Source of the DNA: Cycas panzhihuaensis
Lineage: Eukaryota; Cycadophyta
Assembly (NCBI GenBank): GCA_023213395.1
Contig: CM041465.1
Span: forward strand, 207,025,741-207,089,740
Length of the DNA: 64,000 bases
Reading direction: 5' to 3'
Numbering within the stretch: the first letter of the stretch is position 1; the number at the start of each line of letters is the position of its first letter. Below, piece after piece: positions 35,685-46,379 of this stretch. The position numbers and the translations under genes were made by a program. The notes under the pieces are model-generated. The model ran no database searches and had not been told where the DNA came from. It saw only the letters and a program-made list of their open reading frames with translations.

Positions 35685-36418
35685 AGAGACATAGATTTCA
35701 ATCCTATGTTCCATTGATGGTTGAAGACGTACAGGATGATTGAAGAATGAGGATCAACATGCTAGTCAAACCTCATGATAGACACCAATATTCTAGTAAG
35801 TGAAGATTTGTAATGGAGAGTTGTATTAATGGAGAGTGATATATATGGGATTTGGGTTCCTTTCCTCCCTCAAGAACTTGGTCAATTTGCAAGTTGGAAG
35901 ACTTGATGCATAAGATTTTATATATAAAGAAGGATTCAAGTATGAGGTGATATTATACACCAATCTCTATACTATTGGTCTATTTGATTCTTACTTTAGT
36001 AACTTCAGATATTTGGGTGTCATATCACATCATATCAACATTCCTTAATAGAGAATTGAAGAGGATATTCATATGGCTTAAGTGGTTTAACCTCTTGGTT
36101 TAGTCAAAGGAAAATAATTGAGTTTTATGGACTAAGTGTCAATGTGAGAGAGAGTTGTATGGTTGTAGGGATTGTTAGAGTATTCCAAAAGAATCAAGCA
36201 CATATAAGGCACATCATAATTACATATGAGAGAAGGTCATATCAAGGAAGATGCAGGTTGAAGTTTGTTTAAATGGATATCAACTTGAGGACATGTTCAC
36301 TAAGCTTTAACTAAAGATTGCTACATTGATATTCATGCATATTGGGTGAGGCTATCCTTGGGAGGGGATCTATTACCAAGGATAAACCTTGGTAGCCCAC
36401 ATTTATATTAAGAGGGGA
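35685..36418 (+). pseudogene. W3 internal, second part (linker and RNase H end)
   Basis: Continues W3 after the V insertion and aligns with W2 23680-24413. The terminal RNase H block is at about 36180-36400, followed by AAGAGGGGA (36409-36417) and the LTR. RT is absent here too. Confidence 0.7.
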
Positions 36419-36744
36419 TGTTAGAATATATTACCATACTGACTAATATTAATGTGTAGTGAGTTAATGCACATAATATTCTCGATGTAATATTGGATGA
36501 GCCAATAGATGTAATCACATAATGTAATATTATCAAGGCACTTTAGATCTATAAATAAAGATCAAAATCCATCTATGTAATATGTCAGATTTATCAAAAA
36601 TGTGAAATAATATCATTTTGGTGGATTTTCACTTGAGAGGCTTTCCCACCTCAAATTTAGTATCCCATGTGTATTTGTTTATGTTTGAATCTACTTTGTA
36701 TGAAAGGTTTTATTGATGTACTTGCATATAGGTGTTTCCTAACA
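36419..36744 (+). repeat. W3 3' LTR
   Basis: 326 bp, TGTTAGAATA to TTCCTAACA. Right flank ATAAG. Confidence 0.87.
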
Positions 36745-37567
36745 ATAAGGGTTTAATAAAATAGATAATCACTCACTCATTAGCTAGATCTTTACTTGTG
36801 AGAGATAACTATGGTTGCAATAGACTGACATCTGACTCTTTTACTTTGGTTGTGGCTTTATGCATTTGCATCCTTCAACCTTTTGACTACATCTATAATC
36901 TTAAGAGTGCATCGATGACTATTAATACATATGATCTTATTAAATTGTGACCATAACAATGACTATAATAATACAACCTATGTGAGGCAATTTCATCCAT
37001 GGACCTATGTTCTCTAATTTAGTGGCTATACTCGATAAGCAACTCAACCGATAGATAGTTGGCATTAATATCCTCTTTGTTTTCTTCCTCATCTATGGAT
37101 CTTCATCCATGCTATATCTCAATGATCTATGTTAACTTCATACATGTTATGTCCATGACTCCTCTATCTATATTCTCTCTATAGAAATAGTCTTTATAAC
37201 ATGTGTATACTAATAACTCAACTCTTTAAGGCTAGTGACCAAATGATATTATGATAAGTACATTATCCTCAACATATGATAGATAACTCTTCAAATAGAT
37301 ACAAGAAAGGTAGTCTTATGTCATCTTTTTGCTTACCTCTAAAGATCGATGCAATAGCATAAACATAAGGAAAACTCACTTGTAAAATAAATGAGACCAT
37401 AGAGGAGGCATCTAGGTTGCTTAAAAAAAGACCATTGTAGTATCATGACTACTCTTTCAATTGTCAAAGAAGATCAATCCTTAATGAAGGGTTATGCCAA
37501 TACTACCTTACAGCTTACAACCTCATCACATTGCCTAACATTCATTTTCTTTATGTGTGATCATCTA
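36745..37567 (-). other. Y leader
   Basis: Non-coding sequence between the W concatemer and the Y primer site. No domain seen. Confidence 0.6.
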
Positions 37568-37578
37568 CTTTGATACCA
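37568..37578 (-). other. Y primer-binding site
   Basis: Minus strand TGGTATCAAAG, adjacent to the Y 5' LTR. Confidence 0.85.
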
Positions 37579-37871
37579 TGTTAGAAACAAACATGCAAAA
37601 CATGATATAGATCACTTATAGCATGAAGGATGCAAGCACATAGCATATAGATTTACATGGGAAACCTTTCAGGTTAAACATACCACAAAATAATTATGAT
37701 TATATTTATACAAAGATATATTATAATGGACTTTGGATCTCTTTAAAAAGATCCTCAATTATACATCTGTCAACCCACATTGGCCTTAATATAATATTAT
37801 TTTTCATCACTTTAATATCCATAATATGCACACCATATTTAACATTAGTTGGTTAAGTCACCACTCCAACA
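37579..37871 (-). repeat. Y 5' LTR
   Basis: 293 bp, TGTTAGAAAC to CACTCCAACA. Partner of 11207-11509, 26 kb away. Confidence 0.88.
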
Positions 37872-37876
37872 TTTTC

Positions 37877-40379
37877 CACTATCAATTTTCATAATATTAG
37901 GTGAAAAATGAGTCATCAATTAGGTTGACATTTTTATAAGTTAAAATTCTAACATATAAGGGGTTTTAATAGAATCAATATGTGATATAGTGTATGTAAA
38001 AATATAATATCATATCAAAGTAGTAATTAAAAGATGATTCCTAGCCAAAAATAACATTTATAAAATTCCACCTTCATGAAATGTGAATCCAATTTTTAGA
38101 AGCTTAATGTGTACTCACTATAGAGGAAATATTAGCATTTTAGCTATCATGCTAATATATTCCTATAATTAATAGATAATCAATCTCAAGAATAACTAGG
38201 CTACTTAACCATTATTCACACTAAGTAGTGTCAAGTAGTCTTCCTTATTACCTAGTGAAGGGTATATATAAAATTTCAAGTATGATGTTTAGCATAATCT
38301 TATTTGGTGATAATCTTTGTAATATGAAGAAAATCTAAATAGAGATTTTAAGAAATGAATGAAGTGCAATTTCATATGTTAAAATAGTTTCAAAATTATT
38401 TGATTCAAGCTCAAGATTTATAATGTAGCAGGTCTTAGTAGAAAACCACTAAAAAAGTTACAACTATGGATTTACAAAAAAATCTTAAGTTAGAAGCTTT
38501 CAACTAGATTTTGTCACATGTCATATCTTGCAGATGTGTGGTAAGAAAATGTGTTTTGATGATAGAAAGTGTAAGTATGAGATATTAGATTTTCTTACAT
38601 CTCACATCTCATAGATGTGAGGCAAAAAAAAGGAATTTTGATGAGATATACATGAGTGTGAGATTTTAGTATTTCTCACATCTTGTAAGAATTTGGAAGA
38701 AATGTTCATCAAGTGGTTGCAAGCCACAAGTCATAAGTCATAATGAAAAGGAAACTATATAATGAAATTACCAAATAATCTAATCCATTGAACAAGTAAT
38801 GGAAAAAATGTAGGAAAGAAAATTAATATCCATCATTATGGATAGTAGTCATTTGATTAAGATCAAATGATGAATTTAGATCATCTAATCCTTAACATTA
38901 ATAATATATAAAGGAAAACTCACATGTCATGTTTTGCAAACTTGAATGAAAATGGAGAATAAAAGGCTAGTAACTTATGAGTCATGAGATATAAAGAAGA
39001 GGAATAATAAGAGATCTAAGCTATTGAATTGTAATTTGAGATTAAATCTAGTCCATTTCCTTAGAAACAAAGAAATAAAGTTAGAGTTAAAGTGTTTATA
39101 ATGAGAAAGTACAAGATATATCATAGTCATCCAATGGAGATACTATATTTAATCATGGTTGTTAATCACTAAAGGGAGAAATTAAACAAAGACACAAAAT
39201 GAAATAATGAATAACAATCATTGTATGATGATCAAGCAACAAGTCTAAACCTTCCATTCAAGGATAATAAGTAAATACTAGCCATCATATAGAGATGTAG
39301 ATAATAGATCTAAGATGTTAATCTAATAATGGAGTGGCAAAGGGAAGAATAGAGAATAACTTATAAATAAAGTACAAGCTTATTAGATGTTGATACATAA
39401 CAAAAATAGGAAGTAATGCATAAGTAATTAGGATTGTTTTAGAAATCTTAGCACAACTATAAGCTCCAAGCTTTAGTAAAAAGTAAGAGCAAACAAAAGG
39501 TATCAGGAATCATCATCATATCTAAACTTTTTCAATTAGGGGAAATGTCCATTATTCACTTTTACTTTCTCTTCTTTCTTTTTCTCCTTTAAAATTATAA
39601 TCTAATAGCTCTTGAGAGGATTATCCATTAGCTTGTAAAGGAATTTTATAACATAACTCACTATATATTTGGTTGTATAGTTAACAAGCTATGTAAATTA
39701 TTGTTTTAAAGTTTTGAGATGCTGATATGATAATGTTGGTTATATCTACTCTTTTCTATTTGTATATTTCACACTTATCTATGGAATAAAGTCTCATTTA
39801 ACTAGTTATACATGTTATATGGATGAATGTTCATAGTCTAATGATGGCAATCTAATCTCTTTATTTTGTAGAGTTATTTGTAGTAGTCTTACGTTGTCTC
39901 AAATCTCTTTCTTATTTTATCATTTAGAACTCTTATTTCTATCACTATTATTTTCTTCATTTGTGATCAATTTAATATATGTAAATATGTATTTCATTTG
40001 GTAAGTATCTATATTTCTTTACATTCTAGAAAAGAATACTTCATGGACTAGTCCCTTTCATTTATCTAGAATACTCTTCTAAAGAAACATAAGAAATTTA
40101 GGTAAAATTTTTGGAAACCATACTAGGGAAGCCAATTCTCCATCATTATTTCCTTCACTCTTTTTTTATTTTCATTCCACTCTATACTTAAGTTATATAG
40201 CCTTTTCCCACCAATCTAGATTCTATTGAAAAACCATATACTAACTAGGGTAGGGCTTTAGGTATCAATTAAGAGTTATTACATTCTTTACTTGATAAAA
40301 AATTAAGGAGGATGCTTGGTGTCAAATAGGAGTTTGATGAGGGATAAGTTCTTGAATCCAATAGGGGAAGCCACTTTAT
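37877..40379. other. Unassigned region before G4
   Basis: A/T-rich DNA with no coding signal. It may hold the 5' LTR and leader of the G4 gypsy; a weak primer-like TAGGTATCAATTAAGAG lies near 40258, but no LTR partner is available to test it. Confidence 0.4.
38516..38700. repeat. 81-bp tandem repeat
   Basis: Copies start at about 38516 and 38597 with a partial third at 38678. Each opens ACAT(G/C)TCA.ATCT, contains (C/T)AGATGTG(T/A)GG and a run of A, then TTTTGATGA. The opening itself is partly palindromic (ACATCT..AGATGT). Confidence 0.75.
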
Positions 40380-41150
40380 TTTTAAGAGAGAAAGTTAGAT
40401 AAAGACTTTATTATTGAAATGGTTAACCAAAATAACAGAAAATATTGAGATCAACATAATGAAAACCCACTTCCTTGGCTCAAAAGTAGCCTATTAGATC
40501 TTAGAGATGACTAATATGATATGTTTAAAAAGTCTTGGGATGTGATATCTAGGTTTAGAGGGGATAAGTCACCATTTATAAGTGAATAACATATTAAGGA
40601 TTTCTCAAATAAGGCCCATATATTTAACATGTGACCCCTTTTTGTGGCCACCAAACTCTTTGTCCACATATTGGAAGGTAAGGCTTATCTCTACTATCAA
40701 TCATTAACTAATTCTTCAATCTATAATTAGGACAATTTGATGAATGCCTTTGAAGCTACATATTTTAGCAAAAATAATCTACTAACCCTAGTTAAAGAAT
40801 TTTTTGATATTAAGAAATGACCCTAAGGAATCTATCTAAGATTACATTAAGAGTTTTTGTAGAGATATTAAAAGGATCAACCCAAAGTTTCATCTAATAG
40901 CACCATGCTAAAAAGAATGGTTTATAAAAGAGCTAGATAATAATATCCAACTCATAGTCATCCATAATTTCCTAAAAATCTTAGAAGATCCCAAATAACC
41001 ATCCTTAGAGATTAAGTTAGATAACATACAATATGGACTAATATCACCTTCACATGAAGATAGTATCATCCTTGGTGTAAGGGGAGATAATGTTTCTCTT
41101 AATCCTAATCCCATTACACTTCTTTATATGGATCCTTAAACTTTTACAAT
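40380..41150 (+). pseudogene. G4 gypsy Gag remnant
   Basis: + strand reading gives FRGDKSPFISE, then 'HIKDFSNKAHIFNM', 'VATKLFVHILEGKAYLYYQS', 'FEATYFSKNNLLTLVK' and 'ELDNNIQLIVIHNFLK' between about 40540 and 40980. This is the retrotrans_gag pattern (KLF..TL.GKA..WY.SL). Stops interrupt it. The family differs from C1-C3. Confidence 0.78.
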
Positions 41151-41879
41151 GTATAAAAAGATTTAGAATAAAAATACATGCTTTAAAAATATATTAAAAG
41201 GAAAGGAAGCTCAACAACAAAATTGGCCTCTTATTATAGTGTTAAAAAGACTAAAGGATGAGATCTTAACCATAATTAATGTTGATGTACTTCATTATGA
41301 CTTATTTGATGAAAGTATGACTAAGTATAAGGACTTAATCTTTGGATCTCTTGAGTTTATTATTCAGACATCAACTTTATACTATCTACCTTCTTTCCTG
41401 GTTTGGATATGCCCAATTTTTCTAATTATGAAGACTTAGAATGCATATATGGAGGAGTAGTAGCTATCATATGAGCCTAAGCTACTAAAAATACCTAGGT
41501 ATCTAGTTAAGGAGGCTAAGGTGATGTCATTTCTAAGGCACTAATAAACACTCCTCCTTAGGATAGAAACTACAAGGGAAGTAGTACCAACAATTTTTAA
41601 AGGAGTCCTACCCAAAGGAACTTCTTAGCGAAATAAAGCCCTATTATTCTTTAAAGTGTTAATTTCTCCTCTAATAAGCCTTTTTAGGATCATGAAATAC
41701 TTAGCCCAATATCAAGCTAATATCACTCTCACTCAAATTTTTACCCTTTTAGACTAAAGCATGAAGATGCCAAATCTATTAAAGAATAAAGACTAGGTAT
41801 TCAAACCACTTATTGATAGAGTTCATGTCAAAATAACATCCATGGTTTAGAGTCTTCCCCCATAAACTTCATCTAATCT

Positions 41880-42470
41880 TGATATCTTCTATCTCTTATT
41901 TATGATTTTTAATAGATATGTCTTATACAACTACATAGTGAATTCTAGAGTAGTTTATAATCTATTACCCTATGTGATCATAAGATTATTAAATCTTAAA
42001 TGTGTGAAGTTAGTTTAAAATGTTCAAGGTTTTAATATAAATATTACCACTTCAATTAGAATAATTAAAGATATGGTTGTAAATATTATTACAAATTCTT
42101 GAGTGGTAGTTATTATTGATGTAATAATTTTCGATATGAAGCCTCTCTATAAAATGCCCTTGGGTAGGCAATGGATTGTTAAATCTATGGTAGTTCCTAA
42201 TATTTATATGTCCTACATCTTATTCCTAGTAGCTAAAGATTTAATTTAATTATTGATGGAAGATTGGGCAAGTAGACACATTGATCATCTTAGAGAAGAA
42301 GCATTATATTATCCATTTGAGAAAACTAAGTTAGGGACAAATATAGTCTTCTATGAGTGTCATGACTATGTTTTGACATTGGAAGAGGAAGCTTATTACT
42401 TACAAAGTAGTGATAATGATGATGTTCAGACATTGTACTTTGACAGAAAAAATATATAAAATATCACAAT
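41880..42470 (+). pseudogene. G4 retropepsin and linker remnant
   Basis: Aspartic-protease-like reading: 'VVYNLLPYVIIRLLNLKCVK' (about 41945-42010), 'IIKDMVVNI' (42060-42090), 'PLYKMPLGRQWIVKSMVV' (42145-42198). It resembles the retropepsin of plant gypsy elements that end YGMLLSRSW. The catalytic Asp region is decayed. A 68-codon frame (42253-42459) would be the linker to RT, but the element stops at LTR X2; no G4 RT is in the window. Confidence 0.65.
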
Positions 42471-42486
42471 GTTATCTTTAATACCA

Positions 42487-42888
42487 TGTTATAAATTTGA
42501 CTTACAACTCTAACACCATGATGTTAGGTGAATGAATGTAGAAGTAATAAATAAGCAAGATGCACTTAACTAAGATATGAAATAGATAAGGAGTTAAGTA
42601 AAAGATCAATCAATTGAGACATAATAGAGATGAAATGCATATAATCATAAAGCATAGCACATATGGAAGAATAGACAAACTTTATCTTATTCAAATAAAT
42701 AGGTACATATTTATAATACAACTCACCTCAAGTAGAGAACCCTTAAAGCTAACCTTTATGGGTTGTCACACATTCCAAATGACACATATAATTAGGTAAT
42801 TATAATATGAAATTGATAATAATATAAGAGTAAGAGTGGGATTTAGGATAATAATAGATATAATTATATATTATAATATAATATTAGA
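42487..42888 (-). repeat. LTR X2
   Basis: Similar to X1 (8017-8444). A decayed primer site (CTTTAATACCA on +, 42476-42486) abuts it, so it is a 5' LTR in minus orientation, but its own leader is missing: G4 sequence lies directly beside the primer site. Confidence 0.7.
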
Positions 42889-43848
42889 AATTAAGCTATT
42901 TTAGAGTTAGTGTCTTTGCCACATGTTGCCTTTATATTTTGTTGATCTACATTCTCTTTGGATACCTATTCCTTGTGTCCACTTATCATTTATATTCCTC
43001 TAGTATTTATCGTACCAACTTTGGATACATATGCACACACATGCATACACATACATATGTATATATGATGAGCCACAAATATAGGCTTGATCACCTTAGA
43101 AATGTAGTAAATTTTCTACTACTACTACTACTAATAATAATAATAAAAGTCTAAAATAAAGCCCCCTAAAAGATATCATTAAACTATCAAAATTTTAGAG
43201 ATACACACACATACATATATATTCTTTAAACCCATGTGGGAGTTTTGACAATATTTCAAAACATATTTATTCTTTAACATCTAACACAACAAAGAACTTT
43301 TCATTTTTATACTAATTGTAGTAAGAGATAGTCTCTCTAAATTTTTTATAGTTTAATGATATCTTTAGGGGGGCTTTATTTTGGGTTTTTTTTTATCATC
43401 ATCATCTTCATTATTATTATTATTATTATTATAGTAAATTTACTACATTTCTAAGGTGATTAAGCATATATTTATGGCTCATCATCATAATCTTCTTCTT
43501 TTCAAATAGCAACTTTAATAAAATATTTTTATGACCTTAATAAGAACCTACATATATTATAATTTTGGATGCACATGCAACAAATACATAGGTCACTTAT
43601 AAAACATTTTTCTTTAACATGATCTCCTTATTTTTTCTCAAAAGTAGTCTTAAATGTCCCATAAAATGACTCAAAAAAATTACAATAAGATAGCCCTAAA
43701 AGCATGCATTTATAATACTTCGAAATAACTCACAAATAATTTCAATATAAGCCCTAAAAATATGCCATCAATTTGTCTAAATAAAAAGAAAAAAAGGCTT
43801 TAAAAATATCCTTCCAAAGGATTAAATCTTGGCCTTTGATATCATAAT
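42889..43848 (-). other. Leader of element X3 containing a large inverted repeat
   Basis: Non-coding. The part near 43500-43845 resembles the X1 leader. A decayed primer site (43831-43844, TGATATCAAAGGCC on minus) precedes LTR X3. Confidence 0.6.
43067..43486. repeat. Inverted repeat (fold-back), arms about 135-155 bp
   Basis: The left arm 43067-43201 begins GATGAGCCACAAATATAGGC and the right arm 43333-43486 is its reverse complement with small differences (ends GCCATAAATAT..GGCTCATC). Both arms carry a TAC/TAA or TTA trinucleotide run and AAATAAAGCCCCC. The spacer is 131 bp. This could be a fold-back transposon or a hairpin-RNA source. Confidence 0.85.
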
Positions 43849-44008
43849 GTTGGCTTTCATACCATATTGGAAATTTGATATGCAACTCTAATACCACAAT
43901 ATTAGCTCTCATATCATGTTAGAAATTTGGCATGCAACTATGGAACCATGATGTTAAGTGAATGAATACAGGAGTAAAAGATAGGTAAGATGGACCCAAT
44001 TAGGACAT
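43849..44008 (-). repeat. LTR X3, first segment
   Basis: Starts TGTTGGCTTT. Contains a motif of about 50 bp present twice (43870-43970). Split at 44008 by chromovirus C2; it resumes at 56328. Confidence 0.7.
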
Positions 44009-44342
44009 TGATATAGTTCCTTTTAGTATTTCTTTGCACCTAAATAGAAAATAGAACACAAAAAAAAGAGCACAAATGAATACTAAAATTAACACTAAAA
44101 GATCACACCAAAGGGTGACAACAATTTTACATTAAAGGCTAATCCTCTTTTATATCCATAGGGCCTTAAATTAGCAAATTGTTCATTTAGAAAATGGATC
44201 TCATTGGAGAGATATTTAGATTTCGTTTCCATTGGTGGCCCTAAGTAGTTCATGTATATATTTTAATAAACAACATTAACATCTACTTCTTACTAACAAG
44301 AAGTACATTCATAAGAGTTTCACCAACCACTAGCCTAAGACA
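44009..44342 (-). repeat. C2 3' LTR
   Basis: TGATATAGTT to CTAAGACA on +, followed by a purine tract on the minus strand (CTGTGGGGACTCAT). Confidence 0.83.
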
Positions 44343-45355
44343 ATGAGTCCCCACAGTGTAAGAGATGTGGATGTTACTTGATGAATTCATCTAGCTCTTA
44401 TGTCACTTCCTTAGGTCCATTACTAGTCTGTTATACTAGATGTTCAAAAATGATCCTATTCTAGAGATAGAGGTGTCTAGTTTCCAAAACATAGTTTGGG
44501 GGAATAATTAAGAGTTTTTCTTTAGTGAGAATTGGAATAGTGGTATGTGGGATAATATACTTTCCAAGGAGATTTTTAAGGCATGACACATGGAGGACAT
44601 TATGTATCTTAGTATAAGAAGAAAGGATAAGGGCATAAGCAAATTCAACAATGTGTTGGTTGACCTTATAGGGACCATAATATTACTGATTAAGTTTATG
44701 GTTTTTGCTATGGTAGAGTGATTACTACTTATAGGGTTGGATTCAAACAAAGAACATACCATCAATAATAAAGTATTGATTAGAGTAGTGATGGTCAGAA
44801 AGTTGCTTCATATAATTATGAACCATTACTAGGTTTTATTTGAGACTATTTAGGATTTTATCCATGTCTTATAATTTTTGTTGTATTGAGGTTATTTGCA
44901 AGTTAGTGGCCAATGTATGATGGGAAGGTAGGGGATAACTATATAGGACCATAAAGGGGGCATGCCAATTATGGAGTGATGTGATGAGTTATACCAATAT
45001 TCTACTAGACCTAAGTAAGAGGTCCATCAATTTTAGTATTCAAAGGCGAAACAATAGAGATATATCTCTAAAGTTCTATTAAGGACCTCAAATTAAAAAT
45101 TGGTTTAGGGATGATAAGAGGAACTCATGTTGAATGAGGTGCCAACTACATGGAAGAGTTCTTGCAAAATAGAAGACATGAATTTAGGGTCTTGATCTAA
45201 AACTATCATGGATAGAAATTTATGGAGGTAAAACATAAATTGGATATATAGCTTAGCTAAGTAAGAGGCTTGGTAGGATGTGTAGACTAGTAAAAAGTGT
45301 ATATGTTTTGTTAATCAATCAATGACTGCCTAAATAGAGTCATTTCAAACAAATG

Positions 45356-45371
45356 ATGGAAGGCCTATGAT
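45356..45371. repeat. LINE target-site duplication, left copy
   Basis: ATGGAAGGCCTATGAT, identical to 45957-45972. Confidence 0.93.
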
Positions 45372-45956
45372 TGGAGCTTCAAAAGGTAATCCTAGTGAGG
45401 CTAGAGGTGGAGGAGTCTACAGAGATAAAGATGGCAAGATTATATGGGCTTTTGCTAAATATTATAGTATCTAGATAAACCACAAGGAAAAGCTTGAGAC
45501 GATGCATAGAGTGATGGGTCTTGTCTACAGAGAGGGTTACTTGAGAGTTATAATGGAAGGTGATTCTATGAATGTGGTTAGGTTGATCAGAAGGGAAGTA
45601 GAGCTAGAGTGGAAGCATTTTACTGTAGTTAATGACATGAAGATGTCACTTCAAAGTAAGGATGTTCAAGTGAGTCATATTTATAGGGAAGGGAATAAGG
45701 TCGCAGATAGGTTGGCTAAGTGGGGTGTTCACTCTAGAGCTTTAAAGGTTTGGAAGGAAGACTTTGCTGAAGAGATAGTGTGTTAGGCCAGAAAGGATAT
45801 GGAAGGTTTTATTGCAATGTGGGTTATCTTGGTTGTTTTATTAGCTAAGTCATGGGCTTGTCACAGCCAATTTAATATGCCTTATTGGCAGATGGATGTA
45901 TAAGGGTTGGGGTCCCCTTTTAACCCCCATTTATTTAAACAAAATAAAAAAAATAT
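45372..45956 (+). mobile_element. 5'-truncated LINE (RNase H end of ORF2)
   Basis: A 585-bp non-LTR insertion between identical 16-bp duplications. It contains only the C-terminal RNase H, a 3' UTR and an A-rich tail (45941-45956). Extreme 5' truncation and a duplication of this length are the usual result of target-primed reverse transcription. The frame is nearly intact, so it entered after much of C2 had decayed. Confidence 0.92.
45373..45786 (+). pseudogene. LINE RNase H domain (RVT_3 type)
   Basis: One frame with a single stop (TAG 45472-45474). Motifs: GASKGNPSEARGGGVYRD at about 45373-45426, AFAKYY, then the 94-codon frame 45502-45786 with 'RVIMEGDSMNVVRLI' (catalytic Asp region), 'VSHIYREGNKVADRLAKWG' (the conserved IxREGNxxAD block). 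This is the RNase H found at the end of plant LINE ORF2. It starts exactly at the truncation point. Confidence 0.88.
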
Positions 45957-45972
45957 ATGGAAGGCCTATGAT
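45957..45972. repeat. LINE target-site duplication, right copy
   Basis: ATGGAAGGCCTATGAT, directly after the A-rich tail. Confidence 0.93.
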
Positions 45973-46379
45973 GAAATCCATGGCAATATCTTGTTATTTA
46001 CCATGTAGAATTTGAAGGGGTTAAAGGATCCCATGCTGAGCCTTCATGATTGCTTTATTGCATTATCAAACATCAAATTCTATTATGAAGGCCAAAATGG
46101 ATGATTTCATTTGAGGCCAATAGAAGTTAGATCAAATGCATCCATAGATTTTATTAAAATTTGAGTGAGCTACTAAAAGGGTAATATGGTACTTAGTTAA
46201 AATATAAAGAATGAAAGGAGATGATAAATAGATAAAGATTCAATTTTTGTAGAGAATATGGGTGTTGTGTAAAGTCTGATTCTTTTGATATTGAACGTTT
46301 TAGGACCACTTAACAAAATTTGGTTAGGATTGATTATCTTCTAGTAATTCTTATAACCATATTGGTTAGAGGGTAGAGA

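Larger units (their letters stand above)
20152..36744. mobile_element. Concatemer of copia family W (inverted plus direct units) with V inside
   Basis: Order: LTR remnant (minus, 20152-20171), W1 internal (minus, 20172-22515), LTR (minus, 22516-22839), W2 internal (+, 22840-24413), LTR (+, 24414-24721), W3 internal (+, 24722-36418, interrupted by V), LTR (+, 36419-36744). The outer flanks ATAAA (20147-20151) and ATAAG (36745-36749) differ by one transition, so the whole block looks like one insertion into the leader of Y. Without V it is about 8.3 kb. Confidence 0.72.
11207..37871 (-). mobile_element. Copia element Y, 26.7 kb with nested insertions
   Basis: The two LTRs (11207-11509 and 37579-37871) are flanked by a perfect duplication TTTTC (11202-11206 and 37872-37876). 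Inside, the minus-strand order from the 5' LTR is leader, gag with zinc knuckle, protease, integrase, RT, RNase H, polypurine tract: the copia order. Insertions found inside are a solo LTR (14334-14867), element Z (15189-19010), and the W concatemer (20152-36744) with copia V inside it. Subtracting them leaves about 5.7 kb, a normal copia length, which supports the reconstruction. All frames are decayed. Confidence 0.88.
44355..46350 (-). pseudogene. C2 integrase with C-terminal chromodomain, LINE-disrupted
   Basis: Chromodomain at about 44495-44360: 'VLETRHLYL', NR.I.EHLV, PKEVT*EL..FI, HPHLLHCGD, with stops where Trp and Arg are expected. Integrase C-terminal sequence 'IPLFQFSLKKN' lies in the frame 44765-44508. 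The core shows 'MDFIIGLPS' across the LINE insertion site, 'VID.LTK' near 45310, and the second Asp region 'MIVLDQDPKFMSS' near 45190. The chromodomain defines the chromovirus lineage. Confidence 0.82.

Noticed and set aside
27352-35689. A perfect 5-bp target duplication for copia V
   Set aside because: Flanks GAAGA and AGAGA overlap clearly by only AGA; a small loss may have occurred, so no perfect duplication is claimed.
40908-41114. 68-codon minus frame
   Set aside because: Antisense shadow of the G4 gag remnant on the + strand.
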